A DNA stretch of 64,000 nucleotides from the NCBI GenBank assembly GCA_902472315.1, contig CABRNM010000007.1:8891-72890 (forward strand), written 5' to 3'. The notes below the pieces were generated by a model. The model saw only the letters and a program-made list of their open reading frames with translations. It was not told where the DNA came from and did not search any database. This stretch comes from an uncultured Collinsella sp. Lineage in GTDB: Bacteria > Actinomycetota > Coriobacteriia > Coriobacteriales > Coriobacteriaceae. Shown here piece after piece: positions 45,622 through 53,650 of the stretch (position 1 is the first letter of the stretch; each line of letters begins with the position of its first letter). Both the position numbers and the translations under genes were made by a program.

Positions 45622-46572
45622 CTACTCAGCGTCGCCGGTAAACGTGGTACCGGTCTTGCCGGCAAGGCCATCGCGCGCCTTCTCGAGCAGCGTGATGAGC
45701 GCCGTGCGGCCCGGCTTGCTCTCGGCAAACGTCGAGGCGGCCTGGACCTTGGGCAGCATGGAGCCGCGACCGAACTCGTTGGCCTCGGACAGACGTTTAA
45801 CATCGGCAGCGGTCAGCGTGTCGAGCCACTGCTCGTGGTCGGTGCCAAAGCCAATGGCAACCTTCTCCACGGCCGTCAGGATAATCAGGGCATCGGCATC
45901 GAGCTGCTCGGCGAGCTTCTCGGCCGCAAAGTCCTTATCGATGACGGCGGCAGCGCCCTTAAGGTGGTTGCCCTGGGCCTTGGTGACGGGAATGCCGCCA
46001 CCGCCGCAGGAGATCACCACATGGTTGGACTCAACGAGCGACTTGATGGTGTCGAGCTCGACGATGTTCACGGGCTTGGGCGAGGCAACCACGCGACGGA
46101 AGCCCTGCTTCTCGTCGTGGATGAACTGATAGCCGCGATCGGCCTCCAGCTCCTTGGCCTCGGCCTCGCTCATCCACGGACCGATCGGCTTGACCGGGTC
46201 GGCAAAGGCCGGGTCGTCTGCCGCAACCTCGACCTGGGTGAGCACGGTGGCGACACCCTTGTCGATATTGCGGTCGAGCATTTCCTCGCGCAGCGCATTT
46301 TGCAGGTCATAGCCAATGTAGCCCTGGCTCATGGCGCCGCAAACGGACAAGGGGCAGGGAACGTACTTCTGAGGATTAGAGCGCGTGAGCTCAGCCATCG
46401 CGTTGGCGATCATGCCCACCTGGGGACCGTTGCCGTGCACGACGACGACCTCGTTGCCCTCCTCGATCAGGTCGACGATGGCCTTGGAAGTCGTCTTGAC
46501 GGCCTCCATCTGCTCGGGAAGGTTGGCGCCGAGGGCGTTTCCGCCCAAGGCGACAACAATACGCTTAGCCAT
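45622..46572 (-). CDS. arcC: Carbamate kinase
   Basis: 316 residues. It transfers phosphate from carbamoyl phosphate to ADP, giving ATP, ammonia and CO2. Visible are RIVVALGGNALGANLP, EVVVVHGNGPQVGMI, VISCGGGGIPV and AAAVIDKDFAAEKLAEQL. Lying between ygeW (which can make carbamoyl phosphate) and hyuA, it is the likely energy-yielding step of the pathway. The ribosome-binding site is weak; the ATG lies 14 nt past the ygeW stop, which suggests coupled translation. Confidence 0.93.
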   Translation of the reverse strand: MAKRIVVALGGNALGANLPEQMEAVKTTSKAIVDLIEEGNEVVVVHGNGPQVGMIANAMAELTRSNPQKYVPCPLSVCGAMSQGYIGYDLQNALREEMLDRNIDKGVATVLTQVEVAADDPAFADPVKPIGPWMSEAEAKELEADRGYQFIHDEKQGFRRVVASPKPVNIVELDTIKSLVESNHVVISCGGGGIPVTKAQGNHLKGAAAVIDKDFAAEKLAEQLDADALIILTAVEKVAIGFGTDHEQWLDTLTAADVKRLSEANEFGRGSMLPKVQAASTFAESKPGRTALITLLEKARDGLAGKTGTTFTGDAE

Positions 46573-46586
46573 TTCTCAGCCCAGCT

Positions 46587-47789
46587 TTAGGCCTGGAGCC
46601 AACGGGCGGTGTTGCGCTCGTCGAGGGCCTTGAGGGTAGCGGCGGGATCGGCAACCTTCTGCAGGAACATCATGGCAGCGATGGCGTACGGCTTGTAGCT
46701 GGCCTCCTTGTACATGCCCACGCGGTGCATGTCGAAGACGTCGGCGTTGACCTCGCCGTGCTCGCAGGAGACACCGGAGATGTCGGCGGGCAGCGGGTGC
46801 ATAAAGATGGTGTCCTGGCCGTTGGCAGTCTTCTCCATGAGCTCGGTCGTGGAGCACCAGTCCTGATGGGTGGCGTTCTGGGCGAGCAGCTCCTTCTCGA
46901 GCGCTGCGATGCCGGCATCGTCGCCCTCGGCGTACAGGTTGGTGCGCTTCTCCATGGCGGCAAACGGAGCCCAGCTCTTGGGGATCACGATGTCGGCGCC
47001 CTCGAAGGCCTCGGCCATGGTGTTGACCTGCTTAAAGGTGGTGCCGGACTCGGCGGCATAGCTCTTGGCGCGCTCGACGACCTCGGGCATGAGGTCGTAG
47101 CCCTCGGGGTGAGCCAGGGTGACGTCCATGCCAAAGCGGGGCAGCAGGCTGATCAGCGACTGCGGGCAGGACAGCGGCTTGCCGTAAGAGGGCGAATAGG
47201 CCCAGGTGACGGCAACCTTCTTGCCCTTGAGGTTCTCAAGACCGCCAAACTCGTTGATGAGGTAGAGCATGTCGGCAGAGGACTGCGTGGGGTGATCGGA
47301 ATCGGACTGCAGGGAGATGAGCGTGGGACGGTGATCCAGAACGCCGTCCTCGTAGGCCTGCTGGACAGACTCGGAGACCTCGGCCATGTAGGCGTCGCCC
47401 TTGCCGATGTACATGTCGTCGCGGATGCCGATGACGTCGGCCATGAAGGAGATCATGGTAGCGGTCTCGCGGACGGTCTCGCCGTGAGCGATCTGGGACT
47501 TCTTCTCGTCCAGGTCCTGCAGCTCAAGGCCGAGCAGGTTGGCGGCCTTAGAGAAGGAGAAGCGCGTACGGGTGGAGTTGTCGCGGAACAGCGAGACGGC
47601 CAGGCCCGAATCGAAGATCTTGGACGAAACGTTGTTCTCGCGCAGCTCGCGCAGAGCGTCGGCGACGATGTAGAGCGCCTTGAGCTCATCGGTGGTCTTA
47701 TCCCAGGTGTGCAGGAAGTCGCTGCCGTACATACCCTTAAAATCGAGGCCGTTCAGCTGCTCGACGAGCTCGGTAAACTTGGCGTCCAT
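46587..47789 (-). CDS. ygeW: Knotted carbamoyltransferase YgeW
   Basis: 400 residues of the aspartate/ornithine carbamoyltransferase fold. The carbamoyl-phosphate site is FRDNSTRTRFSF (S72-T-R-T-R76); later come DSDHPTQSSADML and FMHPLPADI. YgeW forms its own family, not acting on ornithine or aspartate in tests of the E. coli protein. In purine-degrading clusters it is thought to release carbamoyl phosphate from a ureido intermediate. ATG 47789 with AAAGGAC upstream is chosen; the 62 residues of open frame before it look non-coding. Confidence 0.92.
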   Translation of the reverse strand: MDAKFTELVEQLNGLDFKGMYGSDFLHTWDKTTDELKALYIVADALRELRENNVSSKIFDSGLAVSLFRDNSTRTRFSFSKAANLLGLELQDLDEKKSQIAHGETVRETATMISFMADVIGIRDDMYIGKGDAYMAEVSESVQQAYEDGVLDHRPTLISLQSDSDHPTQSSADMLYLINEFGGLENLKGKKVAVTWAYSPSYGKPLSCPQSLISLLPRFGMDVTLAHPEGYDLMPEVVERAKSYAAESGTTFKQVNTMAEAFEGADIVIPKSWAPFAAMEKRTNLYAEGDDAGIAALEKELLAQNATHQDWCSTTELMEKTANGQDTIFMHPLPADISGVSCEHGEVNADVFDMHRVGMYKEASYKPYAIAAMMFLQKVADPAATLKALDERNTARWLQA

Positions 47790-47943
47790 GTAAATGTCCT
47801 TTCTAAAGGTGAAACGATCGCAATGAGTAGATGCGCTCCGGCATGCGCGTGTGGCTAGAACATGCAGAGCGCTATGACGAGGACCCGCCACCGTCGAGGA
47901 AGCATGGGAGATAACGACCGCGGGCCCCAAGTCAACAGGAGGC

Positions 47944-47968
47944 GCCGGGGGCATAAACTGCCCCCGGC
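47944..47968 (-). promoter_or_regulatory. Strong hairpin between ygeY and ygeW
   Basis: GCCGGGGGCA (47944-47953) pairs perfectly with TGCCCCCGGC (47959-47968) around a 5-nt loop. No T run follows. It is probably an mRNA stabiliser or processing element inside the operon. Confidence 0.55.
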
Positions 47969-47990
47969 TCAACAAGATCGAGGAATGGGA

Positions 47991-49376
47991 CTAGTCGATC
48001 TTGTTGTTGGTCAGACCGGCGCGGAACACGGTGGCATCGCCATCGGCCTGGCTCGGATCGTAGAGGTTCAGGGCAGCCACATACATGGCGGCAGCGGTGA
48101 CCAGGTCGTCCTTGTAGGTGACCTCGTTGGGAGCGTGAGCCTGAGACTCGGCACCCGGGCCAAAGCCGACGCAGGGGATGCCATAGCGGCCCTGGATGGA
48201 AACGCAGTTCGTGGAGAAGGTCCACTTGTCGCACAGCGGACGACCGGTGCGCTTGTCCATGCTGGGCTCGCAGCCGATGCGCTCGTCACCGAACATGGCC
48301 TTGTGGGCGTCGACGAGGGCCTTGACGTGCGGAGCGGTCTCCTTGTTGATCCACGTGGGGAAGTAAGCCTCGGTCTCGTAGACCTCGCCGGTCCAGGACG
48401 GACGGTCGTACATGTACATGGAGACCTTCACGTCGTCGCCGTACTTCTTGGCGGCCGGCAGATTGCGGATCTCGTCCAGGCAGGACTCCCAGGTCTCACC
48501 GGCGGTCATGCGACGGTCGATGGAGATGGCGCAGGAGTCAGCGACAGCGCAGCGGCTGGGGCTGGTGTAGAAGATCTGGCTGACGGTGCAGGTGCCGCGG
48601 CCCAGGAAGCGGGCGTCCTCAAAGTGCTCGGGGTTGTACTTGGGGTCGAGCATCTTGACGAGGCCCTTGATGTCGGTCGACTCGTCGCAGCCGTTGTTGT
48701 TGAGGGCGCGGACGTCGGCGATGATGTCGGCCATCTTGTAGATGGCGTTGTCGCCGCGGTCGGGAGCGGAGCCGTGGCAGGAGGTGCCGTGAACGTCGAC
48801 GCGGATCTCCATGCGGCCGCGGTGACCGCGATAGATGCCACCGTCGGTGGGCTCGGTGGAAATGACGAACTCGGGCTTAATGCCGTCCTTGTTGTAGATG
48901 TACTGCCAGCACATGCCGTCGCAGTCCTCTTCCTGGACGGTGCCGACGACCATGATCTTGTAGCCCTCGGGGATGAGGCCCATGTCCTTCATCATCTTGG
49001 CAGCGTAGGTGGCAGAAGCCATGCCACCCTCCTGGTCGGAGCCACCGCGGCCGTAGATGATCTCGTCGGTCTCGTAGCCCTCATAGGGATCGGCATCCCA
49101 ATTCTCGATGTTGCCGATGCCGACGGTGTCGATGTGGGAGTCGATGGCGATGATCTTGTCGCCCTCGCCCATAAAGCCCATGACGTTGCCCAGGCCGTCG
49201 ACCTTGACCTCGTCATAGCCAAGGCTCTCCATCTCGGCTTTGATGCAGGCGACAACCTCACCCTCCTCGCAAGACTCAGAGGGATGGGAGATCATAGCGC
49301 GCAGGAAGCGAGTCATATCAGCACGATGAGACTCAGCAGCAGCCTTGATAGCGTCGAAATCGAGTTCTTTAGCCAT
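47991..49376 (-). CDS. ygeY: YgeY family M20 metallohydrolase
   Basis: 461 residues of the M20/DapE-ArgE type. Metal-site motifs are AIDSHIDTVG (His81, Asp83), YGRGGSDQEGG (Asp114) and TVQEEDCDG (catalytic Glu149, Glu150). A dimerisation lid domain sits in the middle. The family is annotated as selenium-metabolism hydrolase because it co-occurs with ygeW, ygeX and ygfK. It probably cleaves an amide or ureido bond of a purine-derived intermediate. ATG 49376 has AAAGG 9 nt upstream. It lies between ygeX and ygeW. Confidence 0.92.
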   Translation of the reverse strand: MAKELDFDAIKAAAESHRADMTRFLRAMISHPSESCEEGEVVACIKAEMESLGYDEVKVDGLGNVMGFMGEGDKIIAIDSHIDTVGIGNIENWDADPYEGYETDEIIYGRGGSDQEGGMASATYAAKMMKDMGLIPEGYKIMVVGTVQEEDCDGMCWQYIYNKDGIKPEFVISTEPTDGGIYRGHRGRMEIRVDVHGTSCHGSAPDRGDNAIYKMADIIADVRALNNNGCDESTDIKGLVKMLDPKYNPEHFEDARFLGRGTCTVSQIFYTSPSRCAVADSCAISIDRRMTAGETWESCLDEIRNLPAAKKYGDDVKVSMYMYDRPSWTGEVYETEAYFPTWINKETAPHVKALVDAHKAMFGDERIGCEPSMDKRTGRPLCDKWTFSTNCVSIQGRYGIPCVGFGPGAESQAHAPNEVTYKDDLVTAAAMYVAALNLYDPSQADGDATVFRAGLTNNKID

Positions 49377-49481
49377 AACAGTCAACCTTTCTACAAGGGT
49401 TTACCTACAGGTAGATATTTCAGATAGATCACTTGTGCCAAGTAGCGTGAGGTCGAGCACCCCACAAGCAAGTGGACGTAG

Positions 49482-49598
49482 GGTGGCGGAGCATATGTTT
49501 GCTCCGTCGCGAGTTCCGCACGCAAAGGAAAGCACTTAATGTGCTTTCCGTCTTGCGCAGGACTGTTCGAGCAGGGAGCAAATATATGCTCCACCACC
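49482..49598. repeat. Nested palindrome between ygeX and ygeY
   Basis: 24-bp arms (49482-49505 and 49575-49598, 22 matches) with GGAGCA cores enclose a second perfect hairpin, GGAAAGCAC/GTGCTTTCC (49527-49549). The whole would form a long structure in the ygeX-ygeY transcript. Confidence 0.8.
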
Positions 49599-49615
49599 CG
49601 GACAGGTCAGGCCTG

Positions 49616-50830
49616 CTAGCAGGTGGGGTACTCGCCCTCCCAGGCGATGCGACGGTACTGATCCGGATCCGTGTCGCCCTCGGTGGAGAAGCAGAGCACG
49701 GAGCTCGTCTTGTCCAGGCCGATGAGCTCCTTGAGCTCGGCGTACTCGGGATCGAGCATGAGGGTCTCGACCAGGCCGGTGGTCACCGCGCCGGACTCGC
49801 CGGAGATGACGCGCGGGTCGCCCTTCTCGGGGGCGCCCAGGGTACGCATGCCGCGAGCGGTGACCCAGTCGGGGCAGGACACGAAGGCGGTAGCGTGGTT
49901 GCGCAGGATATCCCAGCCCAGGATGTTGGGCTCGCCGCAGCACAAGCCGGCCATGATGGAGGGCATGTCGCCGTCCACGATGCGCGGGTCGCCGTCGCCG
50001 GCGGCAGCGCCCTTGTACAGGCAGGCGGCCGGAGCGCACTCGACCACGACAAAGGTGGGCGGGTTATCGGGATACAGGTTGGTGAAGTAGCCCACCACGG
50101 CGCCGGCCAGCGAGCCTACACCGGCCTGGACAAAGACGTGCGTCGGGCGGTTGATGGCCATCTCGCGCAGCTGCTCGGCTGCCTCGGAAGCCATGGTGCC
50201 GTAGCCCTCCATGATCCAAGACGGGATCTTCTCGTAGCCCTCCCAGGCGGTGTCCTGAACGATAACACCGCGCTCGCAGGCATCGGCCTCGGCGGCGGCC
50301 ATGCGCACGCACTCGTCGTAGTTGACCTCTTCGATGGTCACCGTGGCGCCCTCGGCGGCAATGTTGTCGAAGCGGGGCTTGGTGGAACCCTTGGGCATGT
50401 GCACGACAGCCTTCTGGCCCAGCTTGTTGGCAGCCCACGCCACGCCGCGGCCATGGTTGCCGTCGGTGGCGGTAAAGAAGGTAGCCTGGCCAAAGTCCTT
50501 GGCAAGCTGATCGGAGGTCAGGTAATCGAAGGTGCACTCGGCAACGTCCTTGCCGGTCTCGTCGGCAATGTAATTGGCCATGGCAAACGAACCGCCCAGG
50601 ACCTTAAAGGCGTTGAGGCCAAAGCGATAGCTCTCGTCCTTAACGCACAGGTTGGACAGGCCCAGGCGCGCGGCCTGGCCGTCCAGGCGGGCAAGCGGAG
50701 TGACGGTGTACTGGGGGAACGACTGGTGGAAGGCGCGGGCCTTCTTCACGTGGTCGAGGCTCATGATTCCCAAGTGCTTATCATCGCTCTTGGGCATCGT
50801 GTTGCCCGCCCACTGGATCTTATCGGCCAT
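49616..50830 (-). CDS. ygeX: Diaminopropionate ammonia-lyase
   Basis: This PLP enzyme (404 residues) splits 2,3-diaminopropionate to pyruvate and two ammonia. The PLP lysine is K76 in RFGLNAFKVLGGSFA. TDGNHGRGVAW binds the cofactor phosphate neighbourhood and GVGSLAGAVVGY the PLP phosphate. In purine-degrading clusters it provides the final carbon product for fermentation. It is the first gene of the ygeX-ygeY-ygeW-arcC run and is divergent from a YheO-type regulator, with two palindromic sites in between. Confidence 0.93.
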   Translation of the reverse strand: MADKIQWAGNTMPKSDDKHLGIMSLDHVKKARAFHQSFPQYTVTPLARLDGQAARLGLSNLCVKDESYRFGLNAFKVLGGSFAMANYIADETGKDVAECTFDYLTSDQLAKDFGQATFFTATDGNHGRGVAWAANKLGQKAVVHMPKGSTKPRFDNIAAEGATVTIEEVNYDECVRMAAAEADACERGVIVQDTAWEGYEKIPSWIMEGYGTMASEAAEQLREMAINRPTHVFVQAGVGSLAGAVVGYFTNLYPDNPPTFVVVECAPAACLYKGAAAGDGDPRIVDGDMPSIMAGLCCGEPNILGWDILRNHATAFVSCPDWVTARGMRTLGAPEKGDPRVISGESGAVTTGLVETLMLDPEYAELKELIGLDKTSSVLCFSTEGDTDPDQYRRIAWEGEYPTC

Positions 50831-50922
50831 ACGGTGAACTCCTTAAGTCCTCTCTTGCCGGCCCCCGCATACGCGTTTCAGCCCATTCCCATTCATGCGA
50901 CTGAACTTTTATGTGGATGCCA

Positions 50923-50937
50923 AACAAAAAGTTTGTT
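50923..50937. promoter_or_regulatory. Candidate operator site 1, AACAAA-N3-TTTGTT
   Basis: AACAAAAAGTTTGTT is a symmetric 15-mer in the ygeX-regulator divergent region, 93 bp before the ygeX start. It is probably bound by the adjacent regulator (inference). Confidence 0.6.
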
Positions 50938-50973
50938 AGCACTGTTCTATCACACTTTTTGATTGGCAAACCT

Positions 50974-50988
50974 AACAAATTGTTTGTT
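50974..50988. promoter_or_regulatory. Candidate operator site 2, AACAAA-N3-TTTGTT
   Basis: AACAAATTGTTTGTT has the same half-sites as site 1, centred 51 bp away (about five helical turns). The spacing would allow cooperative binding or looping over the ygeX promoter. Confidence 0.6.
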
Positions 50989-51107
50989 GCCGTAATCGGT
51001 ACCTTTTCGCCGACGAACGGTCACATAACGCAGCGACGCTTTTGTTATTTGCGAACAAGTGGGGTTTATGGCAAAGTGAGCCCAAACTAATTTTTAGGAA
51101 GGCACCC

Positions 51108-51761
51108 ATGACCCCCGCACAGATTGAGTTTTACAAGCGCCTTGCACACGGTCTGGCGCTCCAGTTTGGCCCCAACTGCGAAGTCGTCGTCCACGACTTG
51201 GAGACCGATGACGTGGACCACTCCATCGTAGTGATCGAAAACGGCCACGTCAGCGGGCGCAAACTAGGTGACGGTCCCAGCCATATTGTGCTTGAGTCCA
51301 TGCACGAGGGCACCACCGACGTGCACGACCGCGAGCCATACCTCACCAAAACCACCGATGGCAAGCTGCTCAAGTCCTCGACCATCTTTATCCGCAACGA
51401 CGAGGGCAAGCCCGTCGGCATTTTGGGCATTAACTTTGACATTACGCTCATGAAGGCTTTTGAGCGCTCGCTCGACGCGCTCACCGGCACGGGCGACAAG
51501 GGATACACCGAGCCCGAGCCCATCACCAAAAACATCGGCGACCTGCTCGAAGACCTACTGCGCGAGTGCGAGCAGTACGTGGGCAAGCCCGCCGCCCTCA
51601 TGACCAAGGACGAGCGCATTCGCGCTATCGGATACCTCGACCGCCGCGGCGCCTTCCTTATCTCCAAATCGAGCGAGCGCGCCTGCGAGTTCTTTGGCAT
51701 CTCCAAGTACAGCTTCTATAGCTACCTCAACGAGGCAAAGGCTGCCGCCGGCGACAAATAG
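51108..51761 (+). CDS. YheO/DauR-type transcriptional regulator
   Basis: 217 residues. The N-terminal YheO-like PAS domain spans about residues 10-120 (FGPNCEVVVHDLETDDVDHSI, then FIRNDEGKPVGILGINFDIT). The C-terminal helix-turn-helix (HTH_22) has IRAIGYLDRRGAFLISKSSERACEFFGISKYSFYSYLNEA. Relatives such as DauR sense amino-acid-related ligands. It is divergent from ygeX and close to the two AACAAA-N3-TTTGTT sites, so it is the obvious candidate regulator of the purine genes. ATG 51108 has AGGAAGG 5 nt upstream. Confidence 0.85.
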   Translation: MTPAQIEFYKRLAHGLALQFGPNCEVVVHDLETDDVDHSIVVIENGHVSGRKLGDGPSHIVLESMHEGTTDVHDREPYLTKTTDGKLLKSSTIFIRNDEGKPVGILGINFDITLMKAFERSLDALTGTGDKGYTEPEPITKNIGDLLEDLLRECEQYVGKPAALMTKDERIRAIGYLDRRGAFLISKSSERACEFFGISKYSFYSYLNEAKAAAGDK

Positions 51762-51883
51762 TCAGCGCGCCTGCACCCCTCCCCTTTTGGGCGCGAGTTC
51801 TGGAATGCACGAATCCGAGAGTCGGCCGCAAGGCAAGTTCCATATAATCGATGAATGTGAGCATTTCGAAAGGATGGAACAAG

Positions 51884-52900
51884 ATGGGGTCGAGCAACGC
51901 ATCACGCAACGGCCGCGGAGGCACCGTTTCTGGCGCCAGGCATGCGAAACACGCGTTTGACGAGGGCGAAGAGGGCCTTTTTGCGCTGAGCCTCGACGAC
52001 GTGATGAGCGACCGCCCCTGGACCGCCGAGGAACTCATGGGCGGCGGAGCTCGCCCGACAAGTGCAAAGCCCGCACCTTCCGCCACGCCCGCGTCGGCAT
52101 CCGTGCCCGCGGACGACTTTGCCACCCGTCCCATCGTGCAGACAAAGCGTAAAGCCGCCCCTGCGCCCCGTCCTGCTAGCAATCCGTCCGAGACGGCGGC
52201 GTTTCTCGCTGCAGCGGCACAGCGCCATGCGCCCAGCAGCGCGCCCGCGTATGCCACCCCACAGCAGCCGACATACGCGGCTCCCGAACCCCAGCCCGAG
52301 CCCGAGCTCGAGCCGCCTGTCATGGATCTGGATGATCTTTCCAACCGCCAGTTTGCCTTTGATTCCTGGGCGGCGGCAGATCTGGACGAGACCTCGAGCG
52401 GCATGCCGGCGCTCGACATTCCGGTAAACCCCCTGTTTACGGCTGCCGAGGAACGCAACTCCGCATACGACAACACCGCAGCATACGGCAGCCGCCCGAG
52501 CGAACAACCTCGCGCCGGCCGCATCGAAACCGAGGACTACGGCCAAACGTCGAGGGGCTATTCTCGCGACCCGTTTGCCGCCACGCCCGCTCCCGATTAC
52601 AACCAAGCGAGCGTAAAGGCAGCCTCGGCATCGTCGTATACCCACGGCGCCGACGATAAGCGCGCTGCCGATTACCACACCGAAGAAGAACCGCCGCGCT
52701 TTTCGGAGTTTTCGCAGGCGGCAAAGGTTGTCTTTATCGCCCTCATCATCGCTCTGCTCGGCGTGATCGCGTTTGAGGGATTCCAGCTGTTCCGCGGCCC
52801 CACTGCGTCCGAATCGGCAACGCAGCAAAAAGAGGACGACAACCAGTACCTGGACATCAACACCCTCAAGGGCGACCCTAACGACAGAGACGACGAATAA
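51884..52900 (+). CDS. Pro/Ala-rich protein with a C-terminal membrane anchor, function unknown
   Basis: 338 residues I do not recognise. The first 280 residues are Ala/Pro/Ser/Glu-rich and probably disordered, with a short structured-looking start (FDEGEEGLFALSLDDVMSDRPWTAEELMG) and the acidic MDLDDLSNRQFAFDSW. One membrane helix (VVFIALIIALLGVIAFEGF) lies about 55 residues from the end. A short charged tail follows. It resembles the anchored low-complexity proteins common in Actinobacteria. AAGGA precedes ATG 51884. It ends at a strong terminator. Confidence 0.7.
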   Translation: MGSSNASRNGRGGTVSGARHAKHAFDEGEEGLFALSLDDVMSDRPWTAEELMGGGARPTSAKPAPSATPASASVPADDFATRPIVQTKRKAAPAPRPASNPSETAAFLAAAAQRHAPSSAPAYATPQQPTYAAPEPQPEPELEPPVMDLDDLSNRQFAFDSWAAADLDETSSGMPALDIPVNPLFTAAEERNSAYDNTAAYGSRPSEQPRAGRIETEDYGQTSRGYSRDPFAATPAPDYNQASVKAASASSYTHGADDKRAADYHTEEEPPRFSEFSQAAKVVFIALIIALLGVIAFEGFQLFRGPTASESATQQKEDDNQYLDINTLKGDPNDRDDE

Positions 52901-52930
52901 CAAATGCCAATAATTGAGGGCCGTAGACCA

Positions 52931-52971
52931 AATCAACCCCGTGCGCTCATTGCTGCACGGGGTTGATTTTT
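52931..52971 (+). terminator. Terminator after the anchored protein gene
   Basis: AATCAACCCCGTGC (52931-52944) pairs perfectly with GCACGGGGTTGATT (52955-52968), followed by T5. Confidence 0.92.
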
Positions 52972-53019
52972 GTCCGCGTGCGCTGATAGACTTCCTCTTG
53001 CCCGCAAGGAGCGGGCACG

Positions 53020-53108
53020 TTTTATCCAGAGTCGGGGTAGAGAGTTGGCTCCACGATCCCGACGCCAACCGGCCAAGAGGCACGGTGGCCCTGCCAACAT
53101 CGATGAAA
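53020..53108 (+). ncRNA. SAM-riboswitch-like structured leader (candidate)
   Basis: P1 TTTTATC (53020) pairs with GATGAAA (53102), followed by CCAGAG. P2 is GTCGGG/CCCGAC (53031/53058), with a loop GTTGGC (53044) complementary to GCCAAC (53064). P3 is CCGGCC-AAGA-GGC-A-CGG. The segment GGTGGCCCTGCCAAC resembles the S-box GGTGC...CCAGC strand. The 3' half of P1 abuts the AAAGGAG ribosome-binding site. CCTCTTG (52994) can pair with CAAGAGG (53074) as a competing fold. It differs from the SAM-I core in having GCCAACC instead of GCAACC. Confidence 0.45.
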
Positions 53109-53117
53109 GGAGTCCGT

Positions 53118-53540
53118 ATGGACAATTTCTCTGTGCGCAGTGAGCGCAACTTCCACAACCTGGTCGTCAAACCAAAGCGAATGCATCTTCTGGACGGGCC
53201 GAGCGGCTATGCCTCGGCCATGGTCAAGAGCAGCCTCTCCCACCAGATGCGCTTTACCGTGCAGGTGCTCGAGGAAGAGCTCTGCGTTGCCGGCAATCCG
53301 CACGTACTGCAGATCAAGTTGCTCGGAGATGACTCGCGCGAGCCGTCCAGCTGGAAGCTCTTCGCCGACGGCACGTGCATCGCAAGCGGCTCGGGCGCCT
53401 TTGCCCGCGAGTGCTTCTGCGAGGGAGTCGAGGTGTTTTTGGACTTGTGCCGAGATGCCGTCGAGACTGCCGAGCTGCGCCAATGGAGCCAGAGGGAGTA
53501 TGAGCTGCTGAGTGCCGCGCGCGGGATCGTGGGTGCGTAG
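53118..53540 (+). CDS. Protein of unknown function behind a SAM-riboswitch-like leader
   Basis: 140 residues with no motif I recognise. It is soluble and mixed alpha/beta in appearance: MDNFSVRSERNFHNLVVKPK, then SSLSHQMRFTVQVLEEELCVAG and WKLFADGTCIASGSGAFARECF. AAAGGAG stands 5-6 nt before the ATG. The frame is open further upstream to 52914, but that part covers the terminator and the structured leader and is rejected. If the leader senses SAM, a role in methionine or methyl metabolism is possible; nothing in the protein shows it. Confidence 0.7.
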   Translation: MDNFSVRSERNFHNLVVKPKRMHLLDGPSGYASAMVKSSLSHQMRFTVQVLEEELCVAGNPHVLQIKLLGDDSREPSSWKLFADGTCIASGSGAFARECFCEGVEVFLDLCRDAVETAELRQWSQREYELLSAARGIVGA

Positions 53541-53650
53541 GCAGACAGACCAGACAGCTCGTCATACTGGTTGACGCCTCGATTCAAACAGCAGGGCGAG
53601 GTCGAGCTTACAGTCCCGCCATGCCAAACCGAATGGCGTTCTCAAAAGGC

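Noticed and set aside
49391..49597. A 68-residue open frame between ygeX and ygeY
   Set aside because: It is made almost entirely of the nested palindrome and has no ribosome-binding site or recognisable sequence.
53020..53108. tRNA or tmRNA in the structured region
   Set aside because: There is no cloverleaf, anticodon arm or CCA-type acceptor end; the fold ends at a ribosome-binding site instead.
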